Shown here: in pieces, positions 34,508 to 43,947 of the stretch
How the letters are laid out: each line of letters starts with the position of its first letter
Position numbering within the stretch: position 1 is the first letter of the stretch
Source of the DNA: Chloroflexota bacterium
GTDB taxonomy: Bacteria > Chloroflexota > Anaerolineae > UBA1429
NCBI GenBank assembly: GCA_012719135.1
Contig: JAAYAW010000070.1
Location: forward strand, 1-64,000
Length of the DNA stretch: 64,000 nucleotides
Reading direction: 5' to 3'
Translations under genes and position numbers: made by a program
The notes under the pieces: model-generated
Told to the model about the DNA's origin: nothing
The model's database searches: none
What the model saw: the letters and a program-made list of their open reading frames with translations, nothing else

Positions 34508-35542
34508 ATGATCAACTTTGGAGTCGTCGGATACGGCTATTCAGGACGCGCTTTCCATACCTACTTGCCCACCTTGGCAGATGGCCTGAACCTCCGTGCG
34601 ATAGCGGTGCGCAACCCGGCCGTACGGCAGCAGGCCGCTGCAGATCATCCTGAAGCGCGCGTATACGCCGACCTGGACACCCTCCTGGCGGATGGTGCCA
34701 TCCAACTGGTGATCCTCGCAACGCCACATGACACGCATCGCGACCTCGCGATCCAGGCCATGGAGGCAGGGAAACATGTGGTGACGGACAAAGTGATGGC
34801 GCTGAACGCCCATCAGGCCGAGGAGATGATCGCCGCCGCCAGGCGCAACGACGTCATGCTGTCGGTCTTTCACAACCGCCGCTGGGATTGGGACTATCTG
34901 ACGGTCCAGAAGGTCGTGTCCGACGGGTTGCTCGGGGAGCCATTTCTGTTCCACGCGGCCGTCGCCGGCTATGGAGCTCCGCGTGGTTGGCGCGGGGACA
35001 GGGCCAAGAGCGGCGGGATCATGTACGACTGGGGCGCTCACTTTATGGATCAGGCCCTGCAACTCGTGCCAGCGCCGGTGGAGAGCGTGTTCTGTGACAT
35101 CATCTACCGGCCGGCCCTGCCCACGGATATCGGCAACTACGGACTCATCAGAATGCAGTTCGCCAACGGTACACGCTACTCGGTGGAGATTACGAACCTC
35201 TCAGGTATCCAAAAGCCGCGTTGGTTTGTCCAGGGCGATAAAGGCTCACTGATAAAGTACGGCCTCGACCCCCAGGAGGACGCCATGCGCCAGAAGCGCA
35301 TCGAGGAGGCAGAGGAGGACCCGGCCAACTATGCTCGCCTGGTAACCTACCGTAACGGAGAGCAAAGTGAACAGGTGATTCCTTCGGTCAGGGGAAGCTG
35401 GGTGAGCTATTACCAGAACATATCGGACGTGCTGAACAAAGGAGCCGAACTCGCAGTCAAGCCGGAACAGGTGCTTGACGTGATGCGCGTGTATGACGCC
35501 GCCATGCGCTCGGCCGAGACAGGCCAGGTGGTACGCCTCTGA
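34508..35542 (+). CDS. Gfo/Idh/MocA-family oxidoreductase
   Basis: The 344-residue protein has the N-terminal Rossmann VVGYGYSGRAFHTYLP, the conserved EKP-type position as VVTDKVMALN (Lys conserved), and HNRRWDWDY and KSGGIMYDWGAHFMDQAL, which carries the usual catalytic His. The substrate is a sugar or sugar acid. AAGGAG precedes the ATG at 34508. It lies between hyi and the glycerate kinase gene. Confidence 0.92.
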   Translation: MINFGVVGYGYSGRAFHTYLPTLADGLNLRAIAVRNPAVRQQAAADHPEARVYADLDTLLADGAIQLVILATPHDTHRDLAIQAMEAGKHVVTDKVMALNAHQAEEMIAAARRNDVMLSVFHNRRWDWDYLTVQKVVSDGLLGEPFLFHAAVAGYGAPRGWRGDRAKSGGIMYDWGAHFMDQALQLVPAPVESVFCDIIYRPALPTDIGNYGLIRMQFANGTRYSVEITNLSGIQKPRWFVQGDKGSLIKYGLDPQEDAMRQKRIEEAEEDPANYARLVTYRNGEQSEQVIPSVRGSWVSYYQNISDVLNKGAELAVKPEQVLDVMRVYDAAMRSAETGQVVRL

Positions 35543-35601
35543 CAGGCGCAGCCAGGGCGCCAGAGAGCACAGGCGCTCACTCAAGAGAGGTCAAGGAAGA
35601 C

Positions 35602-37077
35602 ATGAACCGGCAGAGGATACTGAACGGCGATGCGTTGGTCGAGCACGGGCACCGCCAGGGCCGTCAGGCGATGGTGCAGATCCTGGAGGCAGGCCTTCAG
35701 GCAGCAGACCCCTACAACCATGTGAGACAGCTGGTTCGGCGCAAAGGCCAGTGGCTCACGATCGGCGGAGCCGACTATGTGCTCCCTGGCGATCCTCACA
35801 CCGATGAGGAGCAGATCGACCTCAGCACTGTGGATCGCGTGCTGGTGTTCGGCATCGGCAAGGGCATCCAGCACGCCGTCCGAGCGCTGGAGGAGGTTCT
35901 GGGTGACCGCCTCAGTGGCGGTCACGTCATAGACAAGCATGGCTGCGATGTCATGCTCGAGCGCCTGCCGGTCACACTCGCTGCCCATCCCGTTCCTGAC
36001 GAGTGCTGCGTGAGCGGTTGTCGCGAAATCCTGGCGTTGACCCGTGACCTCACTGAACGCGACCTCGTGTTCACGGTGATCGGCAACGGCGTCTCGTCCC
36101 TTCTGACGCTTCCCGCGGAAGGGCTGGCGCTGGAGGATGTCCGTGAGGTCACGCGGCTGCTGCAGATCGAACTGGGGGCGCCCACCAATGAGCTCAACCA
36201 GGTGCGTAACCACCTGGATCAGCTCAAGGGCGGGCGGATCGCACGCCACATCCAGCCCGCGCGCGCCATTCACATCCTCACCGGTGGCACACTCGACTAT
36301 ACCACGGTAATGGATCACAACATTTGGCAGCACACCATGCCGGAGAGCTCGACCTACGCCGATGCCATATCGGTCCTAAAGCGATGGGATGCCTGGGACA
36401 GCATCGCCCCGTCTGTACGGGATCATCTCCTGCGAGGCGATGCGGCGCAGGAGACCGTAAAGCGAGAGGAGTACGGTCGCTTCCGCTTCCGTGTTTTCGA
36501 GGCCATGCCCCCCTTCCTCGGCATGATCCCGGCCGCTCGCCAGGAGGCTGAGCGGCTGGGCTTTGACACGCAGGTGCTCTACCGGTTTTCGCACTTTGAG
36601 GCAGCCCCTGCGGCGGCCATGGCCGGGAGCATCGCGCTCAACGTTGAAGAGTGGGGAGAACCCTTCCATCCGCCCTGTGTGCTCCTGGGCTCGCATGAAC
36701 TGCTGGTCACGGTCGGGCAGAGTGATGGCATGGGCGGGCGGAACCAGGAGTGGGCGCTCGCGGCCGCCAAGCGAATCGCCGGCAGCCCGAATATCGTGAT
36801 GGGCTCGGTGGATTCCGATGGCAACGACGGGCCGGGCCACCAGTTCGCCGCGGCCGACGCCAGCGTGCCTCAGCTCGCAGGCGGCATCGTGGATGGGACC
36901 ACCTGGCGAGAGGCCCTCCAAGCTGGCTGGGATCCTGAGGCCGAGTTGAGGAGGCACAACACCTCGCCACTTCTTTGGTCGCTCGGCTGCGGCGTACGGA
37001 CCACCTACAACATCAGCGTATGCGACCTCACGGCCATCATGATACTTGGAAGCGCCCCACCGCGGACGCACCCCTGA
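35602..37077 (+). CDS. Glycerate 2-kinase-like protein (MOFRL/TtuD family)
   Basis: The 491-residue protein matches the DUF4147/MOFRL glycerate kinase family: VLVFGIGKGIQHA, LVFTVIGNGVSSLLTLPAEGL, NHLDQLKGGRIA and the C-terminal MOFRL segment GGRNQEWALAAAKRI followed by VDSDGNDGPG. It phosphorylates glycerate to 2-phosphoglycerate, a step that would finish a hydroxypyruvate/tartronate-semialdehyde route. It is about 50 residues longer than the E. coli-type enzymes. AGGAAG precedes the ATG. Confidence 0.9.
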   Translation: MNRQRILNGDALVEHGHRQGRQAMVQILEAGLQAADPYNHVRQLVRRKGQWLTIGGADYVLPGDPHTDEEQIDLSTVDRVLVFGIGKGIQHAVRALEEVLGDRLSGGHVIDKHGCDVMLERLPVTLAAHPVPDECCVSGCREILALTRDLTERDLVFTVIGNGVSSLLTLPAEGLALEDVREVTRLLQIELGAPTNELNQVRNHLDQLKGGRIARHIQPARAIHILTGGTLDYTTVMDHNIWQHTMPESSTYADAISVLKRWDAWDSIAPSVRDHLLRGDAAQETVKREEYGRFRFRVFEAMPPFLGMIPAARQEAERLGFDTQVLYRFSHFEAAPAAAMAGSIALNVEEWGEPFHPPCVLLGSHELLVTVGQSDGMGGRNQEWALAAAKRIAGSPNIVMGSVDSDGNDGPGHQFAAADASVPQLAGGIVDGTTWREALQAGWDPEAELRRHNTSPLLWSLGCGVRTTYNISVCDLTAIMILGSAPPRTHP

Positions 37078-37107
37078 GATCGCGCAAACCTCAAGAGGAG
37101 GCTGGAG

Positions 37108-37875
37108 ATGATCGTACTGGGTATCGTGGGAAGCCCTCGCCGGAACGGCCGCACGGCAGCCCTCGTGGATGCCGCCTTGCTCGGCGCCTGCAACCAAGGC
37201 GCGGAGACGCGCCGGATATTCCTGGCGGACTATGACATCCGTCCCTTTGGCGGGCAGGGGGGCGCGGAGGAAGGTGTCCGCTTTGTGGCACCGGAACTCG
37301 GTGCGCTGTGCGCTCAGGCCGACGCACTGGTTTTGGGCGCGCCGGTCTACTTTGGGGACATCAACGGACTCACCAAGGACTTTATGGATAGCGTTCGGAT
37401 ACCGAACGAGAACGGCAAGCCGGCTCTGGGGATCGCCATTGCCGGAGGGTCCGGAAAAGGCCTGTACAGCGGCGTACAGAGCATCTATCACTGGTTCTAC
37501 CATCGGCAGATGCGGGCCATCGACCCGACGCCGGCCACACGCTTCTCGATGGAGGATGTACTGGCGGCTCTGCCAGCCAGCGGAGCGCGGCTGGCGCAAT
37601 CCGCGCTCAACCCGCAGCCCTTCGCCGGAGAAGGGCGGGAGGATCGCTGGGCGGAGCTTGTGGCTCACTACGCGGCCCTGCCCTATCTACGCTGCGATCC
37701 GGTGGACGAGTTCCTGACGCTGGCGGAGCAGCTGGTACATCAGAAGAGAGAGCATCCCGCCTGGGAACAGGCGTATGAGGAGCTCCATCAGGCCAGGGTG
37801 CTTTTGGCTCGGGATGAGCGGGCACAAGCGGGGCGCCACGCCGTGCGGGCCTATGACTTGCTCGTTCAGGGCTAA
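37108..37875 (+). CDS. NADPH-dependent FMN reductase-like flavoprotein
   Basis: The 255-residue protein has the flavodoxin-fold N-terminus IVGSPRRNGRTAALVDAAL (FMN phosphate loop) and VLGAPVYFGDINGLTKDF (isoalloxazine contact). Such proteins reduce flavins, quinones or metals. The 100-residue C-terminal extension (VDEFLTLAEQLVHQKREHPA) is unassigned. It ends the sugar-acid gene run. GAGGAG lies upstream of the ATG. Confidence 0.85.
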   Translation: MIVLGIVGSPRRNGRTAALVDAALLGACNQGAETRRIFLADYDIRPFGGQGGAEEGVRFVAPELGALCAQADALVLGAPVYFGDINGLTKDFMDSVRIPNENGKPALGIAIAGGSGKGLYSGVQSIYHWFYHRQMRAIDPTPATRFSMEDVLAALPASGARLAQSALNPQPFAGEGREDRWAELVAHYAALPYLRCDPVDEFLTLAEQLVHQKREHPAWEQAYEELHQARVLLARDERAQAGRHAVRAYDLLVQG

Positions 37876-37898
37876 CCGGCAGTTCACGGCACGCACAG

Positions 37899-37930
37899 CG
37901 GGGGGCACCCGGCATCCCGAGTACCCCCCG
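37899..37930. terminator. GC-rich hairpin between convergent genes
   Basis: CGGGGGG (37899-37905) pairs with CCCCCCG (37924-37930), with an imperfect inner CCGG/CCGA stem. No U-tract on either strand, so it may be a Rho-independent stop with reduced efficiency. Confidence 0.4.
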
Positions 37931-37943
37931 TTACGCCGATCAC

Positions 37944-38813
37944 TCACGAGGTAAAGAGAGGCTTCGCGCCCTGCCGTGCGACCAGGTCGACCATGGTGCT
38001 CTCGTCCGGACGGGCACCAAAGCGCTCGGCCGCCTCCAGCAGCTTGGGCAAGATGTGAATATCACCGGAAGTGTTGAGGAACACCCGTGGATCTCCCAGT
38101 ACCCAGCTGACGGCCAGATCGATATCGGCCTGTTCGCTGTATGGCTCATACCAGGTCGCTGAGAAGCGTTCGGCATCCTCCGGCCAGGGACGGCGCGTGA
38201 GCGACTTTATGGTCTGCATGGCCACATTCCGCTCCGTGCAGAGCGCCGCGAGCGCCTCAAAATCACGGGCATAGTGCGGATTCTGCATCAGGACATAGTT
38301 GTAGGGCAGCAGCACGGTATCGAAATCATAGCGCTCCAGGCTCCGGTGATGCATGACGGGGGCCTGCAGCCCGTGACCGGTTACCCCGATGTAGCGCACC
38401 AGCCCCTCCTCGCGCGCTTCGATAGCCGCCTTGAGCGCGCCATCGTCGCTCAGGGCCGTCTCCCACTCCGCCTCGTCCACCAGGTTATGCAGCTGGATGA
38501 GGTCCACGCTTTCCACGCGCATCCGATCCAGCGAGCGGCGAATCTGATCGTGGGCGCCCATGTAGCTGCGCTCGCCCGTCTTGGTAGCCAGAAAGAACCG
38601 GCTGCGCATCCGGGCCAGCCACGGGCCGAGCCTCAGCTCGGCGTCGCCATAGCTGGCCGCCGTATCGATATGGTTTAGTCCGTGCCGGAGCACCAGCTCC
38701 ATCGTGCGGTCAGCCTCCGCCTGAGTAACGTTGCTAAAGGCAGCCGCACCAAAGAGCGTACGCTTGCTCATGTGTCCGGTGCGACCAAAGGCAGCAACAG
38801 GTATGGGGGACAT
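37944..38813 (-). CDS. Aldo/keto reductase-like protein
   Basis: The 289-residue TIM barrel has the AKR features: [12 protein letters not shown] (Asp and Tyr), LATKTGERS (Lys) and LIQLHNL (His). It reduces aldehydes or ketones with NADPH. The ATG at 38813 follows a perfect GGAGGTGATC Shine-Dalgarno sequence, so this is chosen over ATG 38831. It is divergently placed from the ABC sugar-binding protein gene, and the two promoters face away within 75 bases. Confidence 0.92.
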   Translation of the reverse strand: MSPIPVAAFGRTGHMSKRTLFGAAAFSNVTQAEADRTMELVLRHGLNHIDTAASYGDAELRLGPWLARMRSRFFLATKTGERSYMGAHDQIRRSLDRMRVESVDLIQLHNLVDEAEWETALSDDGALKAAIEAREEGLVRYIGVTGHGLQAPVMHHRSLERYDFDTVLLPYNYVLMQNPHYARDFEALAALCTERNVAMQTIKSLTRRPWPEDAERFSATWYEPYSEQADIDLAVSWVLGDPRVFLNTSGDIHILPKLLEAAERFGARPDESTMVDLVARQGAKPLFTS

Positions 38814-38888
38814 TCTGATCACCTCCATCATAGGCGCCGGGCCCCGTGGGCCCCCACCGGCCGTCTAGGCCTCTCACTCTACACACTC

Positions 38889-38916
38889 ATTCTAGCAGGC
38901 CAGTGACCTCGGTCAA
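38889..38916 (-). promoter_or_regulatory. Promoter of the aldo/keto reductase gene
   Basis: TTGACC (38916-38911) and TAGAAT (38894-38889) have 16 bp spacing. The imperfect palindrome TGACCGAGGTCA overlaps the -35 and could be an operator. Confidence 0.6.
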
Positions 38917-38962
38917 GCAGCGAGTCGTCCTTATCTTTTCCTTTGTTTAGATGCGTTACATC

Positions 38963-38991
38963 TTGACTTTGGTTGCTTCTCCGCCAATAAT
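38963..38991 (+). promoter_or_regulatory. Promoter of the sugar ABC transporter operon
   Basis: TTGACT (38963-38968) and AATAAT (38986-38991) are 17 bp apart. The 5' leader to 39230 (about 230 bases) shows no recognised motif. Confidence 0.65.
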
Positions 38992-39230
38992 GGTCCAAGG
39001 GGGAGGCTAAAGCGCTCTCCCGGTGCAGTGCGTCTGGCTTGCGCGCCAGGACCGGCCAGACGGCTCCGCATCATACGTTCGGGGGCGTGCAGATTAGCCC
39101 ATGCCCAGCGGCAGCGTTCCCGATGCTCGGTCCGCCGCGGTCAGCATGTGAAAGGAGGCCGCGCTGCCCATGTACAACACAAGGCGCTGACTCAGCCGTG
39201 TATCTCTCTGGTGCTTGGGGAAAGGGTTGG

Positions 39231-40745
39231 ATGAGCATGGCAGAGAAAAAGCTACTCTCCCGTCGTTCGCTTCTCAAGGGTGCGGCCGCGAGCATGGTGC
39301 TTCTGGCAGCTGCGTGCCAGCCCCAGGTAGTCGAGGTGGAAAAGATCGTCACCCAGGTGGTTAAGGAGACCGTCGAGGTCGAAAAGGTCGTCGAGAAAGA
39401 GGTCGAAGTAGAGAAGGTCGTCACCCAGGTTGTGGAGGTCGAGAAAATCGTCGAGGTTGAGCGGGCCGCAGAGGTCACGGGAACCTTCTGGGTTCTCCAG
39501 AAGAAGGACTTTTTCCCGGCCATGAATGAATGGTTTCGGGCCCAGATGGTTTCATTCTGCAAGGAAAAGGGCTGGCCGTTGGACATCTCCTACATGTCCG
39601 GTTACACGGGGGGCACGCCCGAGATCGAGAAACTCATCGCCTCTGTAGCCGCCGGAACTCCGGCGGATCTCATCATGCACGATCTGGGCATCGTACAACT
39701 CCGGCAGGCCTATGCGCTGGATTCGGTCAGCGACGTGGTGGAAGACATCGAGGCCGCCTTCGGTCCGGCAAGCGCGCGACAGAAGAACGATCTCTACACC
39801 GATGACCAGTGGTGGGCGGTGCCGTACTTTACCCGATCGGACGGCGGTTGGTTCCAGCGTTCGGTGATTGAAGGTGCCAGCGTCGACATCCACGGGATCC
39901 GGCAGTTCGTCGATCTCTGGGAGACGCTCCTCGAGGTGACGCAGCCTGATAAGGAGCTCTATGGCTGGGGCGTAACCATCAATGCCTCCAATGATGGCAA
40001 CTGGTTCCGCCGCCGCATGTTCCACGGCTATGGCGCCTACCGGCAGGACGAGACAGGCCAGTATTGCACCTTCGACAGCCCTGAGGCGGTCGAAGCGATG
40101 ACGGTGATGACCGATCTCTACATGAACGAAAAGTGGGAATCCCTGCTTCCGCCGGGCGTTCTCGCCTGGACGGACATGAACAACAACGAGGCCTACCTCG
40201 CGGGCAAGCTGATCTATACATTCAACGGCGGCACGGTGCTCGGAAAAGCCATCCTGGATGGAAACCCGATCAAGGACGACACCGGATTCCACGCGCCGCC
40301 AGGCGGGCCAGTGAACGAGGAGTTCAACAGCCTCAGCGCCAACAACTGGATGATCCTGCGGGGCGCCCGGAACCCAGACGCCGCCAAGGAGACCATCCGG
40401 CACTTTATGCTCTCTCTTGAGAACCAGGATGCCATCTTTGAGAACGCGCCGGCCTTTGCGCTGCCGGCCTACGCCGATGTCTGGGCCCAGTCCAAGTACA
40501 TCCAGACGAACAAGACGGCGGCCGAACTGGAAAAAGTGGCCCGCGACGAGTTCGGCAGAATACCCGGCCAGTATCCGGGGCCCGCGCAGAACCCGGCCCT
40601 GGCCTCTGCTGACGCAGCCCTGATCGAGAACGACATGGTGGCCTCCATCCTCAACGGAACGCCGGTTGCCGAGGCCGTAAAGACGTGCCACGAGCGATAC
40701 GTGGCGATCTTTAAGGAGTTCGGGCTCCCTGGCGAGAAGGAATAG
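39231..40745 (+). CDS. ABC transporter sugar-binding lipoprotein
   Basis: The 504-residue protein starts with a Tat-like/lipoprotein signal (SRRSLLKGAAASMVLLAAAC, lipobox Cys29). Residues 31-75 are a Val/Glu/Lys repeat coiled-coil spacer (VEKIVTQVV and VEKVVEKEVEVE type), a hallmark of Chloroflexota binding proteins. The rest is a class I solute-binding fold (CUT1-like): TDDQWWAVPYFTRSDGGWF, AYLAGKLIYTFNGG and FALPAYADVW. I start at 39231; a longer frame back to 39039 has no coding features. The fused permease follows 147 bases downstream. Confidence 0.92.
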   Translation: MSMAEKKLLSRRSLLKGAAASMVLLAAACQPQVVEVEKIVTQVVKETVEVEKVVEKEVEVEKVVTQVVEVEKIVEVERAAEVTGTFWVLQKKDFFPAMNEWFRAQMVSFCKEKGWPLDISYMSGYTGGTPEIEKLIASVAAGTPADLIMHDLGIVQLRQAYALDSVSDVVEDIEAAFGPASARQKNDLYTDDQWWAVPYFTRSDGGWFQRSVIEGASVDIHGIRQFVDLWETLLEVTQPDKELYGWGVTINASNDGNWFRRRMFHGYGAYRQDETGQYCTFDSPEAVEAMTVMTDLYMNEKWESLLPPGVLAWTDMNNNEAYLAGKLIYTFNGGTVLGKAILDGNPIKDDTGFHAPPGGPVNEEFNSLSANNWMILRGARNPDAAKETIRHFMLSLENQDAIFENAPAFALPAYADVWAQSKYIQTNKTAAELEKVARDEFGRIPGQYPGPAQNPALASADAALIENDMVASILNGTPVAEAVKTCHERYVAIFKEFGLPGEKE

Positions 40746-40892
40746 GTCTCAGCACAGTCAGGGGCCGGCCTACAGCCGGCCCCGCCAGGCTCGCCAGGCC
40801 GACGCCACGGGCGCCCTCGCCGGCGCCCATCCATCCGGGAGCGCGCCGCCGGCCCGCCCGGGTGTTCCGCGTTCAGTGAGGAGATACCCAAC

Positions 40893-42881
40893 ATGTCAGC
40901 TACACCGGCCAGGGACCCGACTCAGGTCATCACCCCACCCACGTCTCTATACCGCCGGCTACAGCAGCGTCTCGGCCGTGACTTTGGCGAGGCGTGGGTG
41001 TTTTTCGCGCCAACGATCATCCTGATGGGGGGACTGATTGCCTACCCCTTTATCCGTGCCGTGTATGTGAGCTTTACCAACACCATCAGCCAGGAAATCG
41101 GCCCGTTTGTTGGCCTCACGAACTATATCAACCTCTGGAAGGATAGCTTCTTCCGCAACTCTGTGAGCGTCACGGCTCGCTACACCTTTAGTGCCGTCTT
41201 TCTCAAGGCCTGCGTCGGCACGCTGGCCGCCATCTTGCTCAACCGGCTCTCGGGCAAGTGGTCCATTCTCACCGGGCTGGTTCTGCTGCCCTGGATCATG
41301 CCCGAAGTCGTGCGCTCCATCACCTGGCGAGGGCTACTGGATCCTTTGTACGGTGGGCTAAACCGGGGGCTGGTCAGCATCGGGCTTTTGGACAAGCCCG
41401 CCTCGTTCCTCACGGGCGTGAACACAGCCCTGCCCACGCTCATCATGATCAACCTTTGGGAGGGAATCCCGTTCTTTACCATTAACCTCCTGGCCGGGCT
41501 GAAGGCGATCGACCAGGAGCTCTACGAGGCGGCGGCCATCGACGGCGCCAGCAAGTGGAGGCAGTTCCTCCACATCACGCTCCCGGGGCTGCGGTACGTC
41601 CTGATCGTGGTCACCCTGCTCTCAACGATCTGGACCTTTAACGGATTCACGCTGATCTTCTTGTTGACCGGTGGCGGACCGATGAACGCGACCAAAGTCT
41701 ATTCGATTCTCTCATACCAGATCGCCATAACGGGCATGCGTTACGGCGTCGGTATCGCGGTGGCCTTGACCATGGCACCGCTCTTGGGCGTGTTCATTGT
41801 GATTCTCGGCCGGTACATGATGCAGGGGCGCCGGCTGTATGCAGAAACCTCTTCGGAGCCCTCCTGGTTCAGCTCTCACCTGATTCCTGTGTTAACCTGG
41901 CCTTTTCGGTTCGTGGGGAGAGCGCTGCTGGCCCTCTTCTGGCTCGTCAACAACGCTGTGGAGTGGGTATTCGAGACAGCGGGCAAGCGGCTTCAGGCAT
42001 GGAGGGAAAGGCGGGCACGTGCCCGGGGAGAATCGCACTGGCGCAGGCGCCCGCGCTCCGGCAGCACCCTGGCGGCTGTGGCGCTGGTTCTACTGCTCAT
42101 CTTTGAGCTGATGCCCTTTTACTGGGTGATCGTGACGGCCTTCAAGTCCGAACTGCAGATCACCATGTTCAAGAGCTTGCTGTGGCCGAAACCGTGGACG
42201 CTCGCCCAGTTCAGGAACCTGCTGGGCCCGGCGCGCAACTTTATGGTGTGGCTGCGGAACACGATGACGATCTCTGTGATCTCGCCATTGATCTCCACCG
42301 CGGTGGCCTCGCTCGGCGCCTATGCGCTCGCGCGTCTACGCTGGAGAGGCGCCAACACCTTCTCATACGCCATCCTGGTCGCCTACCTGATGCCCGGCAT
42401 CATGATGCTCATCCCGATCTACCAGCTGTTCTCCAAGCTGGGAGTCACCAACAACATCATGGGGCTGATCATCAGCTATCCCACATTCGGGCTGCCTTTT
42501 GCCACCTGGCTGATGATGGGGTACTACAGCACCATCCCTGAAGAGCTCGAAGCCGCCGCGCTGATTGATGGCTGCAATCGCTTCCAGGCCTTCTTCCGGG
42601 TGGTCCTGCCCCTGATCAAGCCAGCCCTGCTGGCCACCATGCTCTATGGCGTTACCCAAGCCTGGAGCGAGTTCCTCTTTGCCTATGTGATGATTCACAG
42701 CGAGAGCAGGATGACGATTCCGGTGGGGCTCGCGCAGATGATCATCGGCGACGTGCTCCCCTGGGGAGAGCTTTCTGCTGCGGCTCTGATCATGGCCATC
42801 CCCGTCCTGGCGATTTATACCATCGGCCAACGCTTTATGGTGGCCGGGCTGACGGCTGGCGCCATCAAGGGTGGGGGCTAG
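40893..42881 (+). CDS. Sugar ABC transporter permease: two CUT1 permeases fused in one chain
   Basis: The 662-residue protein contains two complete binding-protein-dependent permeases. The first half (UgpA/MalF-like, about 1-300) has EAA loop EAAAIDGASKWRQFLHITLP, and the second (UgpE/MalG-like, about 390-662) has EAAALIDGCNRFQAFFRVVLP. A basic linker (RERRARARGESHWRRRPRS) joins them. About 12 membrane helices are expected. In most CUT1 transporters these are two genes. GGAG lies upstream of the ATG. No ATPase is in the window; a shared MsmX-like ATPase elsewhere is likely. Confidence 0.9.
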   Translation: MSATPARDPTQVITPPTSLYRRLQQRLGRDFGEAWVFFAPTIILMGGLIAYPFIRAVYVSFTNTISQEIGPFVGLTNYINLWKDSFFRNSVSVTARYTFSAVFLKACVGTLAAILLNRLSGKWSILTGLVLLPWIMPEVVRSITWRGLLDPLYGGLNRGLVSIGLLDKPASFLTGVNTALPTLIMINLWEGIPFFTINLLAGLKAIDQELYEAAAIDGASKWRQFLHITLPGLRYVLIVVTLLSTIWTFNGFTLIFLLTGGGPMNATKVYSILSYQIAITGMRYGVGIAVALTMAPLLGVFIVILGRYMMQGRRLYAETSSEPSWFSSHLIPVLTWPFRFVGRALLALFWLVNNAVEWVFETAGKRLQAWRERRARARGESHWRRRPRSGSTLAAVALVLLLIFELMPFYWVIVTAFKSELQITMFKSLLWPKPWTLAQFRNLLGPARNFMVWLRNTMTISVISPLISTAVASLGAYALARLRWRGANTFSYAILVAYLMPGIMMLIPIYQLFSKLGVTNNIMGLIISYPTFGLPFATWLMMGYYSTIPEELEAAALIDGCNRFQAFFRVVLPLIKPALLATMLYGVTQAWSEFLFAYVMIHSESRMTIPVGLAQMIIGDVLPWGELSAAALIMAIPVLAIYTIGQRFMVAGLTAGAIKGGG

Positions 42882-42905
42882 CCGGAGCGCGCTCTGGCCT
42901 TAGAG

Positions 42906-42939
42906 TACAGGGCGGGCGCCTTTCGGCGCCCGCCCTGTA
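42906..42939. terminator. Perfect 15-bp hairpin between convergent genes
   Basis: TACAGGGCGGGCGCC (42906-42920) pairs with GGCGCCCGCCCTGTA (42925-42939) around TTTC. U-tracts are absent, but position and strength support bidirectional termination. Confidence 0.6.
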
Positions 42940-42948
42940 TCCATCATC

Positions 42949-43830
42949 TCACCAGGTTCGGCTTGAGAGGTACTGCTGAATGGTCTCCAGCGGCACAGGG
43001 AGTGCGTCCGGATGCGCCTCCAGCCAGGAGCTAAAGTCCTCTTCGATGGCCTGTGTCCAGCGGCCATCGATCTCGCCTGGGGTATAGCGACCCTCTGCGA
43101 GGCACATCTTGCCGAACACATCCCTGAGCTGCACAATCTCCGATGTGGTCACGACCTTTTCTGCCAGATGCGGGGGGATAAAGATCACCCCGTCGTCGCG
43201 CCCGAGAACCACGTCACCGGGCATGACGGTGGCGCCGCCGATGCGAACCGGGCAGTTGATACCCATGAGCGCAATGGTGGGCGAGGAATACGAGGGGTGG
43301 TATCCCCGACAGAACGAGACGAACTCGGTCAACTCCACCACGCCGTCCATGTCGCGGATGGCGGCGTCGTGGACGACCCCGTTGCCGGACTTGGCAAGGA
43401 TCGAAGTGGAGAGATTGTCCCCCATGATCGGGCCATCGGCCACCTTGCCAAAGACATCGGCGACGTACACGTCTCCCGGCACGAGTGTATCGATCGTCCA
43501 GGACACCTGATCGCCGATACAACCCGCGGCGTGGGCTCTCTCAAAGATCTGCTTCCGGACGTCATCTCGCCGAGGCATATAGCAGGCGGTCACCGCTCGC
43601 CCGACGAGGACTTTGCCGGGCTGCGTGCAGACCCAACCACCCTCATACTGCCAGTGGAACTCGTCACCGCGCAGCACTCCCCAAGCCTGGGAGATGGTCA
43701 CCCGCCGCATCCGCTCGAGGATTCCATCGGGCACGCGCGGCCGTCCATCCGCAGTGCGCTCACCCTGCCACTCCGGGGTAAAGGCGATGATCTCTTCCGG
43801 CGTCAGGTTCAGCGGCGCAAACTTGTTCAC
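42949..43830 (-). CDS. RraA-like/4-hydroxy-4-methyl-2-oxoglutarate aldolase-like protein
   Basis: The 293-residue protein contains the RraA fold: GDNLSTSILAKSGNGVVHDAAIRDMDGV (the GDNL, RD motifs) and VMPGDVVLGRDDGVIFIPP. The members include HMG/CHA aldolases and RNase E inhibitors; the N-terminal 70-residue extension is outside the core. In an RNase-E-independent context an aldolase-type or ligand-binding role is more likely. The GTG at 43830 has GGGAGGG upstream. It is followed (minus strand order) after the GH2 gene. Confidence 0.82.
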   Translation of the reverse strand: MNKFAPLNLTPEEIIAFTPEWQGERTADGRPRVPDGILERMRRVTISQAWGVLRGDEFHWQYEGGWVCTQPGKVLVGRAVTACYMPRRDDVRKQIFERAHAAGCIGDQVSWTIDTLVPGDVYVADVFGKVADGPIMGDNLSTSILAKSGNGVVHDAAIRDMDGVVELTEFVSFCRGYHPSYSSPTIALMGINCPVRIGGATVMPGDVVLGRDDGVIFIPPHLAEKVVTTSEIVQLRDVFGKMCLAEGRYTPGEIDGRWTQAIEEDFSSWLEAHPDALPVPLETIQQYLSSRTW

Positions 43831-43947
43831 GTAGTCCCTCCCTGTAAGGCTCTCTCTATGACGATACTCGGGCTCACGATGGCCGCCCCGCACACGGGGG
43901 CCCTGCCAACCGCCCCCGGCGCAGACCGTGCCCCCCGCGAGACGATG

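Noticed and set aside
39039..39230. Longer start of the sugar-binding protein
   Set aside because: The extension lacks a signal; the Tat/lipoprotein signal begins at 39231, after GGGGAAAGGG.
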